Assembly (NCBI GenBank): GCA_028829895.1 | Contig: CM054178.1 | Coordinates: 65,440,335 to 65,504,334, forward strand | Origin: Sinotaia quadrata | Taxonomy: Eukaryota; Mollusca; Gastropoda; Architaenioglossa; Viviparidae | Direction of reading: 5' to 3' | Length of the DNA: 64,000 nt | Shown: positions 14,501 through 25,620 of the stretch, in pieces | Numbering within the stretch: the stretch's first letter is position 1 | Layout: each line of letters opens with the position of its first letter | Translations under genes and position numbers: made by a program | Notes under the pieces: generated by a model | Seen by the model: only the letters and a program-made list of their open reading frames with translations | The model's database searches: none | What the model was told of the DNA's origin: nothing

Positions 14501-17500
14501 CTACATTTCAGAAATCCCCGTGGCAATGCATGCCGAAACAAGAACACTGTGGCCTTTAATTTAATAAAGTTAAATAAATTTTATAATAAACTGGTCTAGT
14601 TTTATACTGAATAGTAAGATAAGAGAGATTAGTAATAGTAGCCAATCAGAGAGAGAAATTAGTAATAGTAAACAATCAGGGAGAGAGAGAGTAGTAATAG
14701 TAACCAATCAGAGAGAGAAATTAGTAATAGTAAACAATCAGGGAGAGAGAGTAGTAATAGTAACCAATCAGACAGAGCGTAGTAATACTCAGTAACCAAT
14801 GAAACTTTCAGTGAGACATCCATCTAAATTCCATGATTCTTTATTTTCAATAAGATGATCAAATTTGGTTCTTAATTCTAAAATTCTTTCTATCATAGAA
14901 GAAGTTAGAAACTGGAAAGTGTATATCTGATATCGTCACTAAGTGTAGCTATGTCATGCGGCAGAGTTTACAATGGTCCTAAAGGGTTCACAGATAATTA
15001 ACATCCCAGCAAAGAAAGTTCACTAGTACTAATGTGTATATAAATACACAGTCCCACACGTTTACAGATAACAACAGAACAAAACCTAACACCTGAAAAC
15101 ACAAACACATGGGCCAACAACATATCGCAAGCCATCACCAAAGCAGCAAACTCAGCCTTCCCCCTTCACTCAAGCACACACACCCGCACCCTTCACCCCT
15201 TGGTGGAATCAACAATTAGTGAGCATAAAAAAGAACTTATAATGCACTCAGACATTACAGAAAACAACCAAACAATGAAATTGTCAAAACGCACTACCAA
15301 AACATAAACACATATTACAAAAATAAAATAAAAAATGCAAAGAAAAATATTGGGAAACGACATGCAACAAATTAAATAAAAACAACACAACCAAACAAAT
15401 ATGGGACAAAATAAAACAAATAATGGATACAGGCAAGACAAAAAGCAAGATTCCAGCCCTAATAACCCATTCACAAACAAACACATACATTACATCAGAA
15501 AAGGAAAAGGTAGAGGCCCTAGCAGACACTTTTCAAGGCAACACAAACAACACAACCCTCCCCCCCCCCCAATAAAAAATATTCAGAAAATCATAAAGAA
15601 ATTAAAATTACTAAAAAAAAACAACAAAACAAAAACTAATCAAATAAAAATAAACTCACTCATCACGGAATCAGAAGTAAAACACACAATTAAAACCAAG
15701 AAAAACATAGCGCCATGACAGGACAAAATATCATTATTAGTTACTCAGAAGAATACCAGACAATATATTAAAAAACCTAACACAACTATACAACAAAATA
15801 TGGCAAACCAGTGAAATACCAGCACATTGGAAACAAGCTAACATAATACCAAAACCAAAAACCAGGAAAAGAGCACACTCAACCTTACTCATACAGACCA
15901 ATCTCCCTACTTCCAACTCTAGCAAAAATACTAGAAACAATAGTAAACAAGAGACTTCCACATCACATAGAAACAAATAACCAACTTCCTCCGGAACCAT
16001 ACGGGTTCAGACCCAAAACATCCACCACTGATGCCACAAATAGACTAACAGATAACATCGTGATAGACAGATTGCAAAAAAAACCATTCATTTGCAATTT
16101 TCATTGATATATCAAAAGCCTTTGACACCTCCCAACAATACTCATCAAAATCCTACAAACGGGGATTAGAGGAAACATATAAAACTATATAAAAAACCTT
16201 TCTTCAAAATCGCACATTCCGGGTACGAATTAATAACATTCAATCCACTACAAGGCAAATAACAAATGGCACTCCAAATAATTGAGATATGATCAACAAT
16301 TGATAAGAAAAATGTATATCAACCTGAGGCCAATGCGATCCACAGCCATTTAGAGCAGTTCTGCGCCTTCCACTGCTTATAGGTATGGCTCCTGTTTAAA
16401 ATAGAATTTTTATTATTAAATAAAATTGTTGAGTTATTTTGACAACATGCGTATTGTTTGTTTGCTTGTTTCTTACTTGATTATTTTATGTTTTTAAACC
16501 ATCGACAATTGATGGTTGTAAAATGCATAAGCCCCTAATTTATGGAGGATGAAAGTTAAACTTCTCAACATCACTCAGAGATCTGAGATCGGAGAGTAGG
16601 GTGGATTGGTGTGAGTACGATTCGTAGTACGCATTTATACAAAGCCTTTTATCGTCTTAACGTTTCTACGCAAAATTACTATAATCTGCAAATTCAACTC
16701 TATTTTTTTTATTAGTGTAGGGGGGCGCTTCCCGCTTCCGCCGCTTTCACGCCATTCAACTCTAAGGAAGAAATTTTCTTTTTAAGGACGAAATTATTTT
16801 TTTCCTTATCTCGTTTTTCGCTGAATGTATTGGATCTACAGATTGATTACGCAGAGTTTTACATACTGTTAATACTGGGTCTACAGAGTGATCACACAGT
16901 TTTACATACTGTTAACACTGGGTATGCAGATTGATCACACAGTTTTATATACTGTTAACACTGGATTTGCAGATTGAATAAGCTGAGTTTTACATGCTGA
17001 TTACACTGGATTTACACACTCTTAACGTTGGGTTTATATACTGATTATTCTGAATTGTACACACTGATTATACTGGAGAGTCTGGTCCATAAAAGATCAT
17101 ACAATTCTATTTGAATGTCTGGGTCAAAAGACCAAAAAGAGAGTGTAATTTCTGTAATGGAATTCAGGAATTGTTGATACAATGCTTTTCGCCCTTTATT
17201 TTAGCAGAAGCTAAAAGGTCTTTCTCCTTCTTTCCTTGCCTCATTCTTCCTATTTTTGGTTGGTGTTGTGGGTTTTATTCCACTTCACTCGTTGCGTGGC
17301 CTTGAGCACTGCCGATCCAGTCTAAGCGTAAGCTCTGCGTTGTAAGTAATTATATCGTTATGTCAGTCACTCTGCATGGCATGAAAGGAACAGTAACAGT
17401 AAGCATAATAAGATATGTTATTCCAGATGTGTTTTAGTCACTGAGTGTGTATTCTATTTGTACTAAGTATTTCAAGAAACTGTGCACCAAGTGACTAAAA

Positions 17501-20500
17501 GAAAAACTGCAGATAAATGAAAAAGTTTCTTTGGGGAAATTTAGCAGATAGAAAAACTGACTTTTAGGGCTAGCTCTCTCTGAGATAGCTAGATTAATGA
17601 TTTAAACATTGTAATTTATGTGAATTTTGATTTGATTGTTATCTATTTTCTTCTTATATATATTTTTTATTAATTTTTCACTCATCTACATGTCATTTCT
17701 TATCATCTTCACTTTATGTCAAATGTGTGTATTGTCTCTTTTTGTTCTATATTATGTGAGGAATACTCACTGGGGGCTCTTTGAGCAATTGGGAGGTGTT
17801 TCCCTCAAATGTTGTGTTGTCCTAAATTTTAATTAGTTCACGAGAGACCATCAGGTTTAATTTGTTCTGAGTTTTTCTTCTTTTTCACTTCCAGTTATCA
17901 ATATTGGTTTATTGAGTAATTTCTAACAATAGCGACAGCCGGACGGCTTGACTTATCCCCCACGAAAATACCTAAGTATTCAGGCAATTACCTACGGCAT
18001 CTTGCAGGATAAATTAATTGACTTACCTTAGATAACAATGTTATCTCCCATTTATTTATAAATTAAGATTTATAATTCTTTATCCCTTTATTACTGCTCA
18101 CCCCCCGTTAGCTATCCAGTCATGCTACAAACAATTATGTAACAACAGGTAAGATAACAATAAATTTAATAATTTAATTAATAAGAAAAAGTGAAAAATT
18201 ACAAATCGCGACTAACAGAGAATCTTTATCGCACTGTCCGAATAGTTTATACACGTCTGTCTCTCAGTTCTGTACCTCGATGGGATATATTGACTTAACT
18301 TTATTGTTCGTGCAATAGTTGAACATGTTGTCTTCGATTATTCCGTGCGGTTCTGACGGTCATGCAGCGAATATCTTCTAGCGGCCCTTCGCTGTCCGTT
18401 TACAACACCTGGCGTAGACTGCAGACAATGCCTCCCGTATTGAAGATCCTGAGTCGGAATATCCCTGGTTCCTAGTCCTTTGGGATCACCAGTTATCAGG
18501 CTCCAGCTCCAAGCTGAGATCCAAGACCTAAGGCCGACTGTTACGAATAATATCATGCTACAGCATCGTGTTGCAATAAACAATTATATGGGCTTTGTGG
18601 CAACAGCGATAGATTACTCTTTACAATTCCACTAATTAGCTTTATCTAATTTATAGATTCAAATCATGGAAAATATTTAAATGAATAAATTATTTATCTT
18701 CACAAATATATTTTCTCTATTACAATACAATTTAATTATAATACCATTTAGCTCGTGGTTCACACAACGTGTGTTAATTATCATTAGCACTTTCCTGTGC
18801 TAACAATTAATCAGCGGAAATATGACTACATACATGTGGTTACTTTACTCAATCATTTTACAAGTGTAATAATTGCTAACGCCACTTAGCTTCTGTAAGA
18901 AAATTTATCACAATCATTTAACAACATTTAGTAGCCATTACATAAATATTTTACAAAATATTTATAATAAGAAAATACAAAAGTTTTATGAGTGAGAAAT
19001 ATACGATCTAGAGAAGCCAATTATATTTACCACTATGTGAAGTTAGGCATGGTCTAAAATGGTGGACGCAATCTTTCTACCCCTGGACATGGGCACTGTA
19101 TAGAAATGTCTGTGCGTCTGATGAATTCGATTCATTCAAGCGTATATACGAATGAATCGAGGTCATCCAGTGGGTCAACGCTACGTCATGGTACGGAATG
19201 TAAGTGACCAAATTAATATGGGCGTCTCATATCCTGCTAACAACCTTCCATTCACCCCTGACCTGTCCCTTTCCTTAAACAAGTTTGTTGCATCAGCTAA
19301 CCTAGTTGCTTAAAGGAAGTTTCCTCATAAATTATACAGACAGTAGAGTCAGTTAATATAATGAACGATTACGAATTATGAAAAATATGTTCTGTAACAG
19401 CATAATTTGCTTAATATATTATGACAAGGACAATAAAAGTATGTCCCAGCCACACACTCAATGACAGCCACAGCAAGAGATCAACATGCAATATCGTGTT
19501 TACAGTTTACATGAAAGCTTTATTCATGATGACAGACACAGCTGCATCGGCTCCGCCAACCCATTCTCTCCTCTTCCCTAAATGGTTCTCTGTACCCTTG
19601 TGTGCATTTTGACATAAGACATTATCTGATCTGGAATGCCCACTGGGACCCACAGCCTCACACGTGTTAGAGGTGGAGGGCGGGAGGGCTGGTGAAAAGA
19701 GGTAAGGAAGGTCTCACCAGTTTGGTGCTCACCCTCACTCCTAGCACGCCATTATATCCTGGGTCAGCGGACCTCTAAATATACCCACCTTGCCCGTCAC
19801 ATGGACTAAATATCTTAATGATCTGAACTGTGCTTTCCTACTTTCGTTTATATATAATTTACTTATAAACTACTTAGATTTATTTTATGCTTATAGTATC
19901 TAAACGAACTACATTAATTACTCTTTAAACACAACTCTTTCCTAACGTATAATTTAAAAGATAAAGTTCAAAATAAAATAAATAACTATACTGGCGTGCT
20001 ATATAAAAACCGTTCTCATATGAATAAATCCTAATATACACTAAAGAAAGTAATATAAACTAGCATACAGCAAACCATAAATACAAACTACAAACTATTT
20101 CCTATCAAAATATATAAACGTCAACTTCAGTTAATACCTACCTAAAACAGTGTACAACAATAAATGCAGCATTAAACAGTTCTAATACTTCTATGCATGT
20201 ACTCAAACACAACATTACATTATTTAGAATTGACACTGTTTATGAGCCAATGTACCGCACGACTGAAAAAAGAAAAGGAGCACTTGTTGACCTACTTGTC
20301 AAGGCTTTCCGTGCAGACCATATCTGCCTAGTAACATAACACTCATAGAGGCAAGTTAAGAAAAAGACTATACCACAGCATAAGTGCTCTCGCCCTTCTG
20401 TGATAAGGTCCGTTGTTAGCTGTTTAGTTTCCTCTCTTATCTATCACATTGCTAAATACAAATCCTTCAGTTCTCTGTTCTTCACATTGTCTGCTTCAAC

Positions 20501-23500
20501 TGTCCTCTTATGCTAACATTCTATGATCTCGACTCTGCTACAGAAATAGAATAACGAATAACAAATAGAATAAAAATAATAATTAAAATGCAACAGATTA
20601 AAAAAATGGTGGACTTAAATTACTATTATTAATGTATGTATATGTAATGATAATACTGGTTTATAGACTGATTGACTAGGTAACATTACTCTAGGTTTAC
20701 ACTCCTCTGGATTACATATTGATCACACTTGGTTACGTATTTATAACATTTTGTAATGTTACACTAGGTTTACATACAGATTGCATTAAATTTACAGTCA
20801 GGATTTAATGATTGATTATATTGACTTTGCCGAATATTTTTGTATTGTTTGTTCCAAATGTACATTTGCGAATTGTCACGAGTTATATCAAATTTGTTTC
20901 TCTTATGTAAAAACATTGATTCATTTGTGATATATTGTCGTTTTGCATGTAGAATCTATGCAAAGTGGTGCTTGTATAATGTCACAAAGAAATTGTTATG
21001 TTATGGTTTTATTAAATCATCATTTTATAACATACATCATATAACTAATAATAAGAGTTGAATGACAAACATCAGTGGTGTCAAGTGTTATGAAGTATTT
21101 GAAGATTAAATGTATTATAAATATTATTAATAAAAAAAACATCAGCTATGAACTCCCAATCCCAAACTGACATAAGACAATGTCAACAGGTAAAAGGAAA
21201 ACGCACTTTCTGGTAAAATTAAGGATTGATGAAAATTTTATAGAAATAAAGTAATGGTGGCAGAAAGAGTTATAAAATCAAAATAACACGAGTGCGTTCT
21301 GATAGTTCGATTTTTGACTAGCGTCCATTGTATTTCACAAAGTAAGAGTGTTGTCTGCATATCTCTTTAGACTTGCCAGGGCTGGCTGTTAAGTTGACCT
21401 TGACGGCTTTGCGATTCTTGGACTGGCCTGTTTAGCAGTTTGGCATAGCAAAGGCTCTGGGTTTTATATTGATAGATAAATTCAGTCATCCATGGCCCGT
21501 TCTGTTCTTCATTCAGCAGGTGGCTTACATCACAATACACTGGCCAGGAATCACATAATGGATTCTCCCATATAGTCCAGCATTGACTTCAAGGCTAGAT
21601 TCATCAAAGGAGGGTTATGTCAACAGCAGTTCCAAAACCAAATGGAATTTAATCAGTATTACATGAAGAGAAAATGAAGGAAGGTGATCAAAGAACAATG
21701 AAGCCAACAAACCAACCCTGCAATTAATGATGTTTGTTTGCAATGAATTTGATAGTGGTTTCATGCAAGTTTAAATCTCCCCAATCACAATTCCACTAAA
21801 CTGAAAAAGAAGCATAGATTACATAACATAATATTCTACTTACACAAAATCTTTAACTGCAACTATCACACAATTACAAAATAGTCATACCTTTCCATTC
21901 TGCAAAACCAAAGGGCCCAAAGTAACATTGTATGATGATTCCTGAATTTCTATTCACAAATTCATTTGCTCCTTTTATTAAAAAAAAAAATTTAGACTTT
22001 TCATTCACACAGAATTTGCACGATCTCTAACGTAGGTCAGACTAAATCTCCTTCACGTCAAGAAATGGGTATAGCTTTGATACAAGTAATTAATATTTTG
22101 TTCATCTATCATGATTATTAACTATGTCACGTGGTGTTTACAACATACTCTGACCCAGGGTTAAGGCATTCTCTCATGCCTACTTCATTCATGGGTAGAA
22201 AACATGCTTCGTTAATCCCCCAGATTTCCAATTTTCCATTGATAACTGACTGAGGTTGGCCCACTACTGTGGTCAAGGCTGAATTAACAGGTGAAAAATA
22301 TATTTTAAATATATTCAGTTTGACATACACTGTGTTTTAGTTGGAAAACATCCATCCACCTCTACTTGCAACTTGGATAATTAAGTTAAACATGCATGCA
22401 TCACTTTTATATTTCCTTTTCCAATACTCCTTATGCATGGAATCAATCCATTTTATTATTTTAATATTTATTGATATGAGACTGGGCAAAATTTTATACC
22501 CTGGTCTCAGTAGAGACGGACATGTGTAAAATAGCTTTATGACAGCCGAATGTGAAATTAGCGACTCCCTGAGAATACAGTTTTGCACGTAATCTGTAAA
22601 ACTACATTTATTAGTGTAAGAATATTCATACATGTAATCTTAAAACTACATTTATTAAGTGTAAGGATATTTACACATGGTTGAAAAAGATAAGTAGTAT
22701 GTGATTTATGTATTGTAAAGTGCTTAGAACTTTTAATTATTAAATCATCATCAACAATAAAATAATGATCATTATCATCAAGTGCTGCTTTGCTATAAAC
22801 CATGAGGTCTGCGCAGACAGTTAATCGCGTATCATTAATAGCGGACAGTTAAGTGCAGACAGATAACCACAAAGACAGTTCAACACTAAGACCGTTCACC
22901 GCGCGACAACTAAACGGACGTACTTTTAATCGCACGACACTTCTATGCCGCTGACAGGTGACAGAGGTGACAGGCCCAAAAGATTAGGGTTAGGGTTAGC
23001 TGCATTTCTGCAAGCGACAGCCGGCGTTGTTCATCAACCGAGTCGTAAATTCTGCATTTTGAATGAACGTGTTGTCCTTGCTGTCGCTACATTTGGACAA
23101 TCGGAAATATTTGTTTACTTACGTTCTATTGCTCATATTTCGCATTCTTAACATAATTTCCAGTTCCAGACAGTACATGGAAGTTTCTTATTTCGAATTT
23201 CTTGGATACAGTATAATAGTACGACGGTAGGTTATGAAAGACCTCTTATTTTTCTTTTTCTCTTATTTTTTATAGACTTTTATAATTTTTTCATGTGTAC
23301 GTGATTTTATATACTTTTTTTGCGACAAAACACGTTTAACTGATGACGATTAACTGTCTTCACGATTATATGTCATACCGTTTAAGTTGTTCGAGTTTAA
23401 GTGACTGCGATTGAATGTCTATAAACCATTATAAGCATAGTGATAGCATGTAGTGCATTCTGATTTGGACTGTAAATTCCTATTCATACTGCATACAATA

Positions 23501-24319
23501 TAGTTTGCAATCTGTAAAGCAATATTTTTAAGAGTCGCTCTTGAATGTATGTGTATCTTCATCATTGTTTACAAATAAAATGGAACAAAAACCACACTAA
23601 TGGAAGTAAATTTGGAAAGAACAGATGATTGTTATCTCAATATCAAATGATTAATGGTTAAATATTTTTGTTCAGCATCAAGCACATTTCATGTATACAT
23701 ACAAACTGTTTAAAAATAATCAGTATATGTACTTGAAGTTGAGGCAAATATAAAATACATTTATTTATTTAACTTCACACAATTAAAAAGAAATAACGTG
23801 ATCATTATATTAATAATTCGAAATACACTAGTCACTTTTGTATTAATGTCTAATTTTATATTAGGCACATATTTATTTTGCTTTATTTAATAAGAAATAT
23901 TATTACATTTGCCTTCGAGTATCAATACAAATATTGTTCAAATTGGTAAGCAGATCAGTATGGCACCAGTTCTTTTAAGACAGAATAAAAGATATAAATG
24001 CTGGCTTAAAATTCAGATCCAATTATCGCAATATAAAAATATTATGACTGAAAGAAGGTTTTACCCTCGCTTAAATCAAAAATAGCTCACCATTAGGACA
24101 CTTGAAAATGCATCCTTCTTCGTCACCGAAGTATTCACTCTTCAGTCTTTTCAGTGTGGCCCAGATCATGTCTCTCACCGTAGTGAAAATGTTCACCGCA
24201 GTGTCCTTTATGCTTAGGATGATTTCTTTGAGACCTTCTATCAAAGATTTCGACCCCGAGCCGTGTGTAATACCAACGTGAGACATCACAAGGAGCAAAA
24301 AGAGGGCACGCTGAAACAT
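3499..24319 (-). CDS. PLA2G12: Group XII secreted phospholipase A2-like gene, four exons
   Basis: This is a predicted secreted Ca2+-dependent phospholipase A2, which would hydrolyse the sn-2 ester of glycerophospholipids. Exons in order: 24319-24091, 16391-16324, 12263-12089, 3605-3499. All introns are GT-AG and the phases agree (1, 0, 1). The coding length is 579 bases, 192 residues plus stop, close to the usual group XII size of about 190. Seen in sequence: a signal peptide at residues 1 to about 20, a CxxxC segment before the first junction, NGCG in exon 2 (the group XII calcium-loop motif), CCDQHDECY in exon 3 with the catalytic His-Asp pair, then a Cys-rich tail with LGCK and CVC in exon 4. 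The His is present, unlike the PLA2G12B branch where it is replaced, so activity is plausible. Introns of about 7.7, 4.1 and 8.5 kb are filled with retroelement relics. The start at 24319 is chosen because it begins the hydrophobic signal segment; an in-frame ATG at 24367 would add 16 residues. Family identity is firm; expression is not shown. Confidence 0.88.
4325..5938. mobile_element. Solo LTR with 5-bp target-site duplication
   Basis: The 1614-bp element begins TGTCACAG and ends GTAACA (TG...CA). The five bases on its left, GGCAT (4320-4324), are repeated immediately on its right (5939-5943). A TATAAATA box lies near 4543 and an AATAAA near 5909. No gag or pol sequence lies beside it, so it is read as a solo LTR left after LTR-LTR recombination. 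It is in intron 3 of the phospholipase gene. The superfamily is not determined; a 5-bp duplication is typical of retroviral-type integrases. Confidence 0.75.
5944..8053. other. Intron sequence between two LTR copies
   Basis: No reverse transcriptase, protease or integrase motif was seen in either strand, and no primer-binding-site-like sequence follows the left LTR, so the two LTRs and this interval do not form one intact retrotransposon. At about 7365-7500 and 7540-7690 lie two diverged copies of a block containing ATTTTCAGTGGC, CCACAGG and TAGTTGTGTTG, a local direct duplication. Confidence 0.45.
8054..9683. mobile_element. Second copy of the LTR, no target duplication
   Basis: It is collinear along its whole length with 4325-5938, with scattered substitutions and small indels, and has the same TGTCACAG start and GTAACA end. 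A TATAAATA box is near 8265. Flanks are TCCAT on the left and CAAGC on the right, so there is no matching duplication. It is either a solo LTR from inter-element recombination or an old insertion with mutated flanks. A 116-codon minus frame inside (8900-9250) is a chance frame. Confidence 0.7.
9684..12088. other. Intron 3 remainder, no gene supported
   Basis: AT-rich. A perfect (AGAT)n microsatellite lies at about 11486-11524. A minus frame at 10304-10627 contains several Cys (ECRDACVDVCMRD) behind an AG, but its phase does not fit the surrounding gene and no family is recognised. Confidence 0.4.
11486..11524. repeat. (AGAT)n microsatellite
   Basis: About nine uninterrupted tetranucleotide copies. 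Confidence 0.95.
12089..12263 (-). CDS. PLA2G12: Phospholipase A2 exon 3 (active-site exon)
   Basis: The acceptor TTTTCTTGCAG precedes 12263 and the donor is GTAAGTAT after 12089; the exon enters in phase 0 and leaves in phase 1. It encodes CCDQHDECYDSC with the catalytic His-Asp, then KTCDDKFRDCLKRIC, the second helix of the family with its conserved Asp and Cys spacing. This is the most diagnostic exon of the gene. Confidence 0.92.
12380..13575. repeat. Dispersed repeat family B, copy 1
   Basis: It matches 27417-28553 in the same orientation over about 1.1-1.2 kb. Shared blocks include the TGACGTTTTG start, CCGCCCGTAA/CGCCCGTAA near 12432, ACACACCTTCTGGCTG, AAAGATGAAAGATAGATAAT, CAATAAATGAGTTTATAAGAGAACACT near 12856, and GTTTGCCTCAAC/GTTGCCTCAAC near 13457. 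No coding domain is seen. It could be an LTR or a nonautonomous element, but I found no target duplication. The 72-codon minus frame at 13426-13644 is not conserved between copies. Confidence 0.65.
13576..14609. other. Intron 2 sequence, nothing recognised
   Basis: AT-rich, no splice-compatible coding segment and no clear repeat family seen. An open frame at 13938-14144 on the minus strand has no recognisable features. Confidence 0.35.
14610..14800. repeat. Minisatellite, TTAGTAATAGTA(A/G)(A/C)CAATCAG units
   Basis: About five copies of a 35-40 bp unit built from AGTAATAGTAACCAATCAG plus a variable GAGAGAGA spacer. Confidence 0.8.
15060..16290 (+). pseudogene. LINE (non-LTR retrotransposon) ORF2 relic
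   Basis: On the plus strand, across several frameshifts, the translation reads like the linker and reverse transcriptase of a jockey/CR1-like LINE. Segments such as YRPISLLPTLAKILE (near 15892) and YGFRPK followed by TTDATNRLTDNIV (near 16000-16055) are standard RT blocks, followed by a decayed FIDISKAFDT-like block near 16095 and NGTP near 16265. It ends abruptly before the QGS block. The sense strand is very A/C-rich, unlike its surroundings. It lies in intron 2 and stops about 33 bases before phospholipase exon 2, in opposite orientation to the gene. Stops and frameshifts make it non-functional. Confidence 0.75.
16324..16391 (-). CDS. PLA2G12: Phospholipase A2 exon 2 (68-bp microexon)
   Basis: The acceptor TTTAAACAG precedes 16391 and the donor CTCAG|GTTGAT follows 16324. 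It enters in phase 1 and leaves in phase 0, exactly bridging exons 1 and 3. It encodes 22 complete codons ending in LNGCGSHWPQ, where NGCG is the calcium-loop signature of group XII phospholipases. It is too short to appear as an open frame and was found by searching for the missing motif between the flanking exons. Confidence 0.82.
16838..17095. repeat. Diverged tandem repeat, about 40-50 bp units
   Basis: Five to six degenerate units of the type ACTGG(G/A)T(T/C)TACAGA(T/G)TGAT(C/T)ACACAGTTTTACATACTGTTAAC. Related units recur at about 20650-20830, so the unit is dispersed. Confidence 0.65.
17096..17891. other. Intron 1 sequence, no gene seen
   Basis: AT-rich. Short plus frames at 17111-17305 and 17636-17836 are hydrophobic only because of T-richness and show no splice-supported extension. 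Confidence 0.35.
17892..19245. repeat. Dispersed repeat family C, copy 1
   Basis: Collinear with 59767-61015 over about 1.3 kb in the same orientation. Shared blocks: AGTTATCAATATT(G/A)GTTTATT start, GCGACAGCC, AACAATGTTATCTCCC, ATGGGCTTTGTGGCA near 18588, CTAACAATTAATCAGCGG near 18800, and GCTACGTCAT near 19180. No coding frame is conserved between copies. Its class is unknown; the size suits an LTR or a nonautonomous DNA element. Confidence 0.65.
19246..22792. other. Intron 1 sequence with few recognisable features
   Basis: No exon is supported. At about 20650-20830 there are diverged units related to the array at 16838-17095. At about 21330-21640 the minus strand has short decayed segments (YGRIHYVIPGQ and KNRKAVKVNLTASPGK) separated by stops, which suggests an unidentified old coding relic. 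At 22127-22330 a minus frame (VGQPQSVINGKLEIWGINEA) also looks protein-like but I cannot assign it. Confidence 0.3.
22804..23418. mobile_element. Possible nonautonomous TIR element with subterminal repeats
   Basis: Its two ends are inverted relative to each other. The left end has AGACAGTTAATCGC near 22815; the right end has GCGATTGAATGTCT at 23407-23420 and CGATTAACTGTCT near 23350. Each arm holds several scattered copies of a GACAGTTAA-like motif. The 11-bp sequence CTATAAACCAT occurs on both sides (22793-22803 and 23419-23429), the length of a Mutator-type target duplication. About 10 bases on the left lie outside the aligned inverted repeat, so the boundary is not clean. A (TTAGGG)-like triplet at 22984-23000 lies inside. 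Confidence 0.45.
23430..24090. other. Intron 1, first part, nothing recognised
   Basis: Very AT-rich, no repeat family or coding segment identified. Confidence 0.35.
24091..24319 (-). CDS. PLA2G12: Phospholipase A2 exon 1 (signal peptide exon)
   Basis: It starts with ATG at 24319 and encodes a hydrophobic signal segment (FQRALFLLLVMSHVGITHG), an amphipathic stretch of about 40 residues, and GCIFKCPNG, which matches the group XII CxxxC segment before the calcium loop. The donor AATG|GTGAGC follows 24091, phase 1. An upstream in-frame ATG at 24365-24367 would add 16 residues before the hydrophobic core. Confidence 0.85.
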
Positions 24320-24369
24320 GGCGTGTACGAATGTACAAAATCCGAAGAGTTTGGCAGAAGAGGACACCC

Positions 24370-24402
24370 TTTTAATGACGTAATAGGCCTATTGGCCGAT
24401 AA
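24370..24402 (-). promoter_or_regulatory. CRE-like site and inverted CCAAT box upstream of exon 1
   Basis: Read on the minus strand, GGCCAATAGGCC (CCAAT box) is followed by TTACGTCAT (ATF/CREB-like) just before the phospholipase start codons. Single motif matches in AT-rich sequence are weak evidence. Confidence 0.3.
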
Positions 24403-24539
24403 TCTGCCAATTTTATCTTTCTTAGAACTGCCGACTTAATGCCGAGATCTGGAAAATCCTACTTTCGTTTTCGCTACGTCGTGAGATTAGGAGGAAAAAA
24501 ATGTGTGTGTGTCTGTGGAGGGGTGATATACTGCTAACC

Positions 24540-25620
24540 CAACTGTTATCCGTTTAGTGTTCTGTGGTTGTTGTCGTAGGCAGATACTAGGTATGTCTGT
24601 TGGCTTGGGTTTGTTGATTTTTGTTGCTCTCGTATCCATTTTGGAGGTCATTTCCTTTTCTATTTGTTGTCAATTTGTGTTGTTGCTGCTTGAGTTGGTG
24701 TTTCTTTCTTTCTTTCTTTTTATTTTGCTTTCTGTATGGTAGACTTTGGCGTTCGTTGTTTGTGATTCGTCCATTTGATGTGCTTTGTCTTCTGTCAGTG
24801 GCGTAGTTTGAGTGTCAGCAGTTTGAAATGGGATAATTGTTTCTGTGTTTTGGTCGGTTGTGTGAGTTGGAGTCTGTTTTGATTTCAGTGGTGGCTGCTG
24901 CTGTAACGGCTTCTGTTCTGGGTGTCTGGGCTTTCTTCAGTTTGTGTTGGTTTTCGATTTTCGGCTTCTTTTTGGTGGTTTGAGTTTCTGCCAATTTTGT
25001 CTTATTTTGGGGATTTGTCTAAGTTTCCTTGTTGTCATTCACTGTGTAGTCGCATTGTGCACTGGTCGATGTGGGAAGTGATGGGTCCATCTGGATTGTG
25101 GCTTGTTTGTAGAGAGTGGTTCTTCTGTTCAGGTTTTGGTGGTCTTTGTTTCTGATTCTTATGTTGCTTCTGCATCTAGGTATGCTCGCATGAAGTCGTC
25201 GTTTGGAGGGGGTTGTCTGTGAAAATTGCCACTGAGTTTCAGAAAGATTTGTAGGCATATACAATATCCAATGTTTCGGCTCTTGACTGGGTTGTGGCTG
25301 TTTACTAGTTAATGTGCGTTTAATGGAGATGAAGATGCTAAAGATGTAGGTGTATAGATCTGCAGGGGTTGTAGAGATGCAAATATCTTCATTTGCTAGT
25401 GTTGCATTGTTGTACTCGCAGGTGGACCATGATTGCTTAGTACATTGCTGTAAATGTTCCAGATTGGATTCGTTCAACATGTTAAGTATTCCCCCCCATC
25501 CCATGTTTAGCATTGGAGTACCACACTGCTGCTCATAGGTGTGGCTCCACCGGTTATCCGATACGAAGGCGACCAGCATGAATGAGCATTTCACTGTGAC
25601 AAAAAAATGTGACTGGAGAT
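24540..25620 (-). pseudogene. AC-rich protein-like relic, possible LINE ORF1/5' region
   Basis: The minus strand is strikingly A/C-rich and has a 191-codon open frame (25594-25019), one of the longest in the window, followed by further protein-like but interrupted sequence to about 24540. No domain is recognised. The strand bias resembles the sense strand of the LINE relic at 15060-16290, so I infer the same or a similar element, perhaps its ORF1 or 5' part. It could also be an unrelated gene fragment. Confidence 0.35.

Noticed and set aside
22984..23000. TTAGGG-type telomere repeat
   Set aside because: Only two to three units, inside a probable mobile element; too short for a telomeric tract. 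The CCTAACCCTAAA word near 45990 is shorter still.
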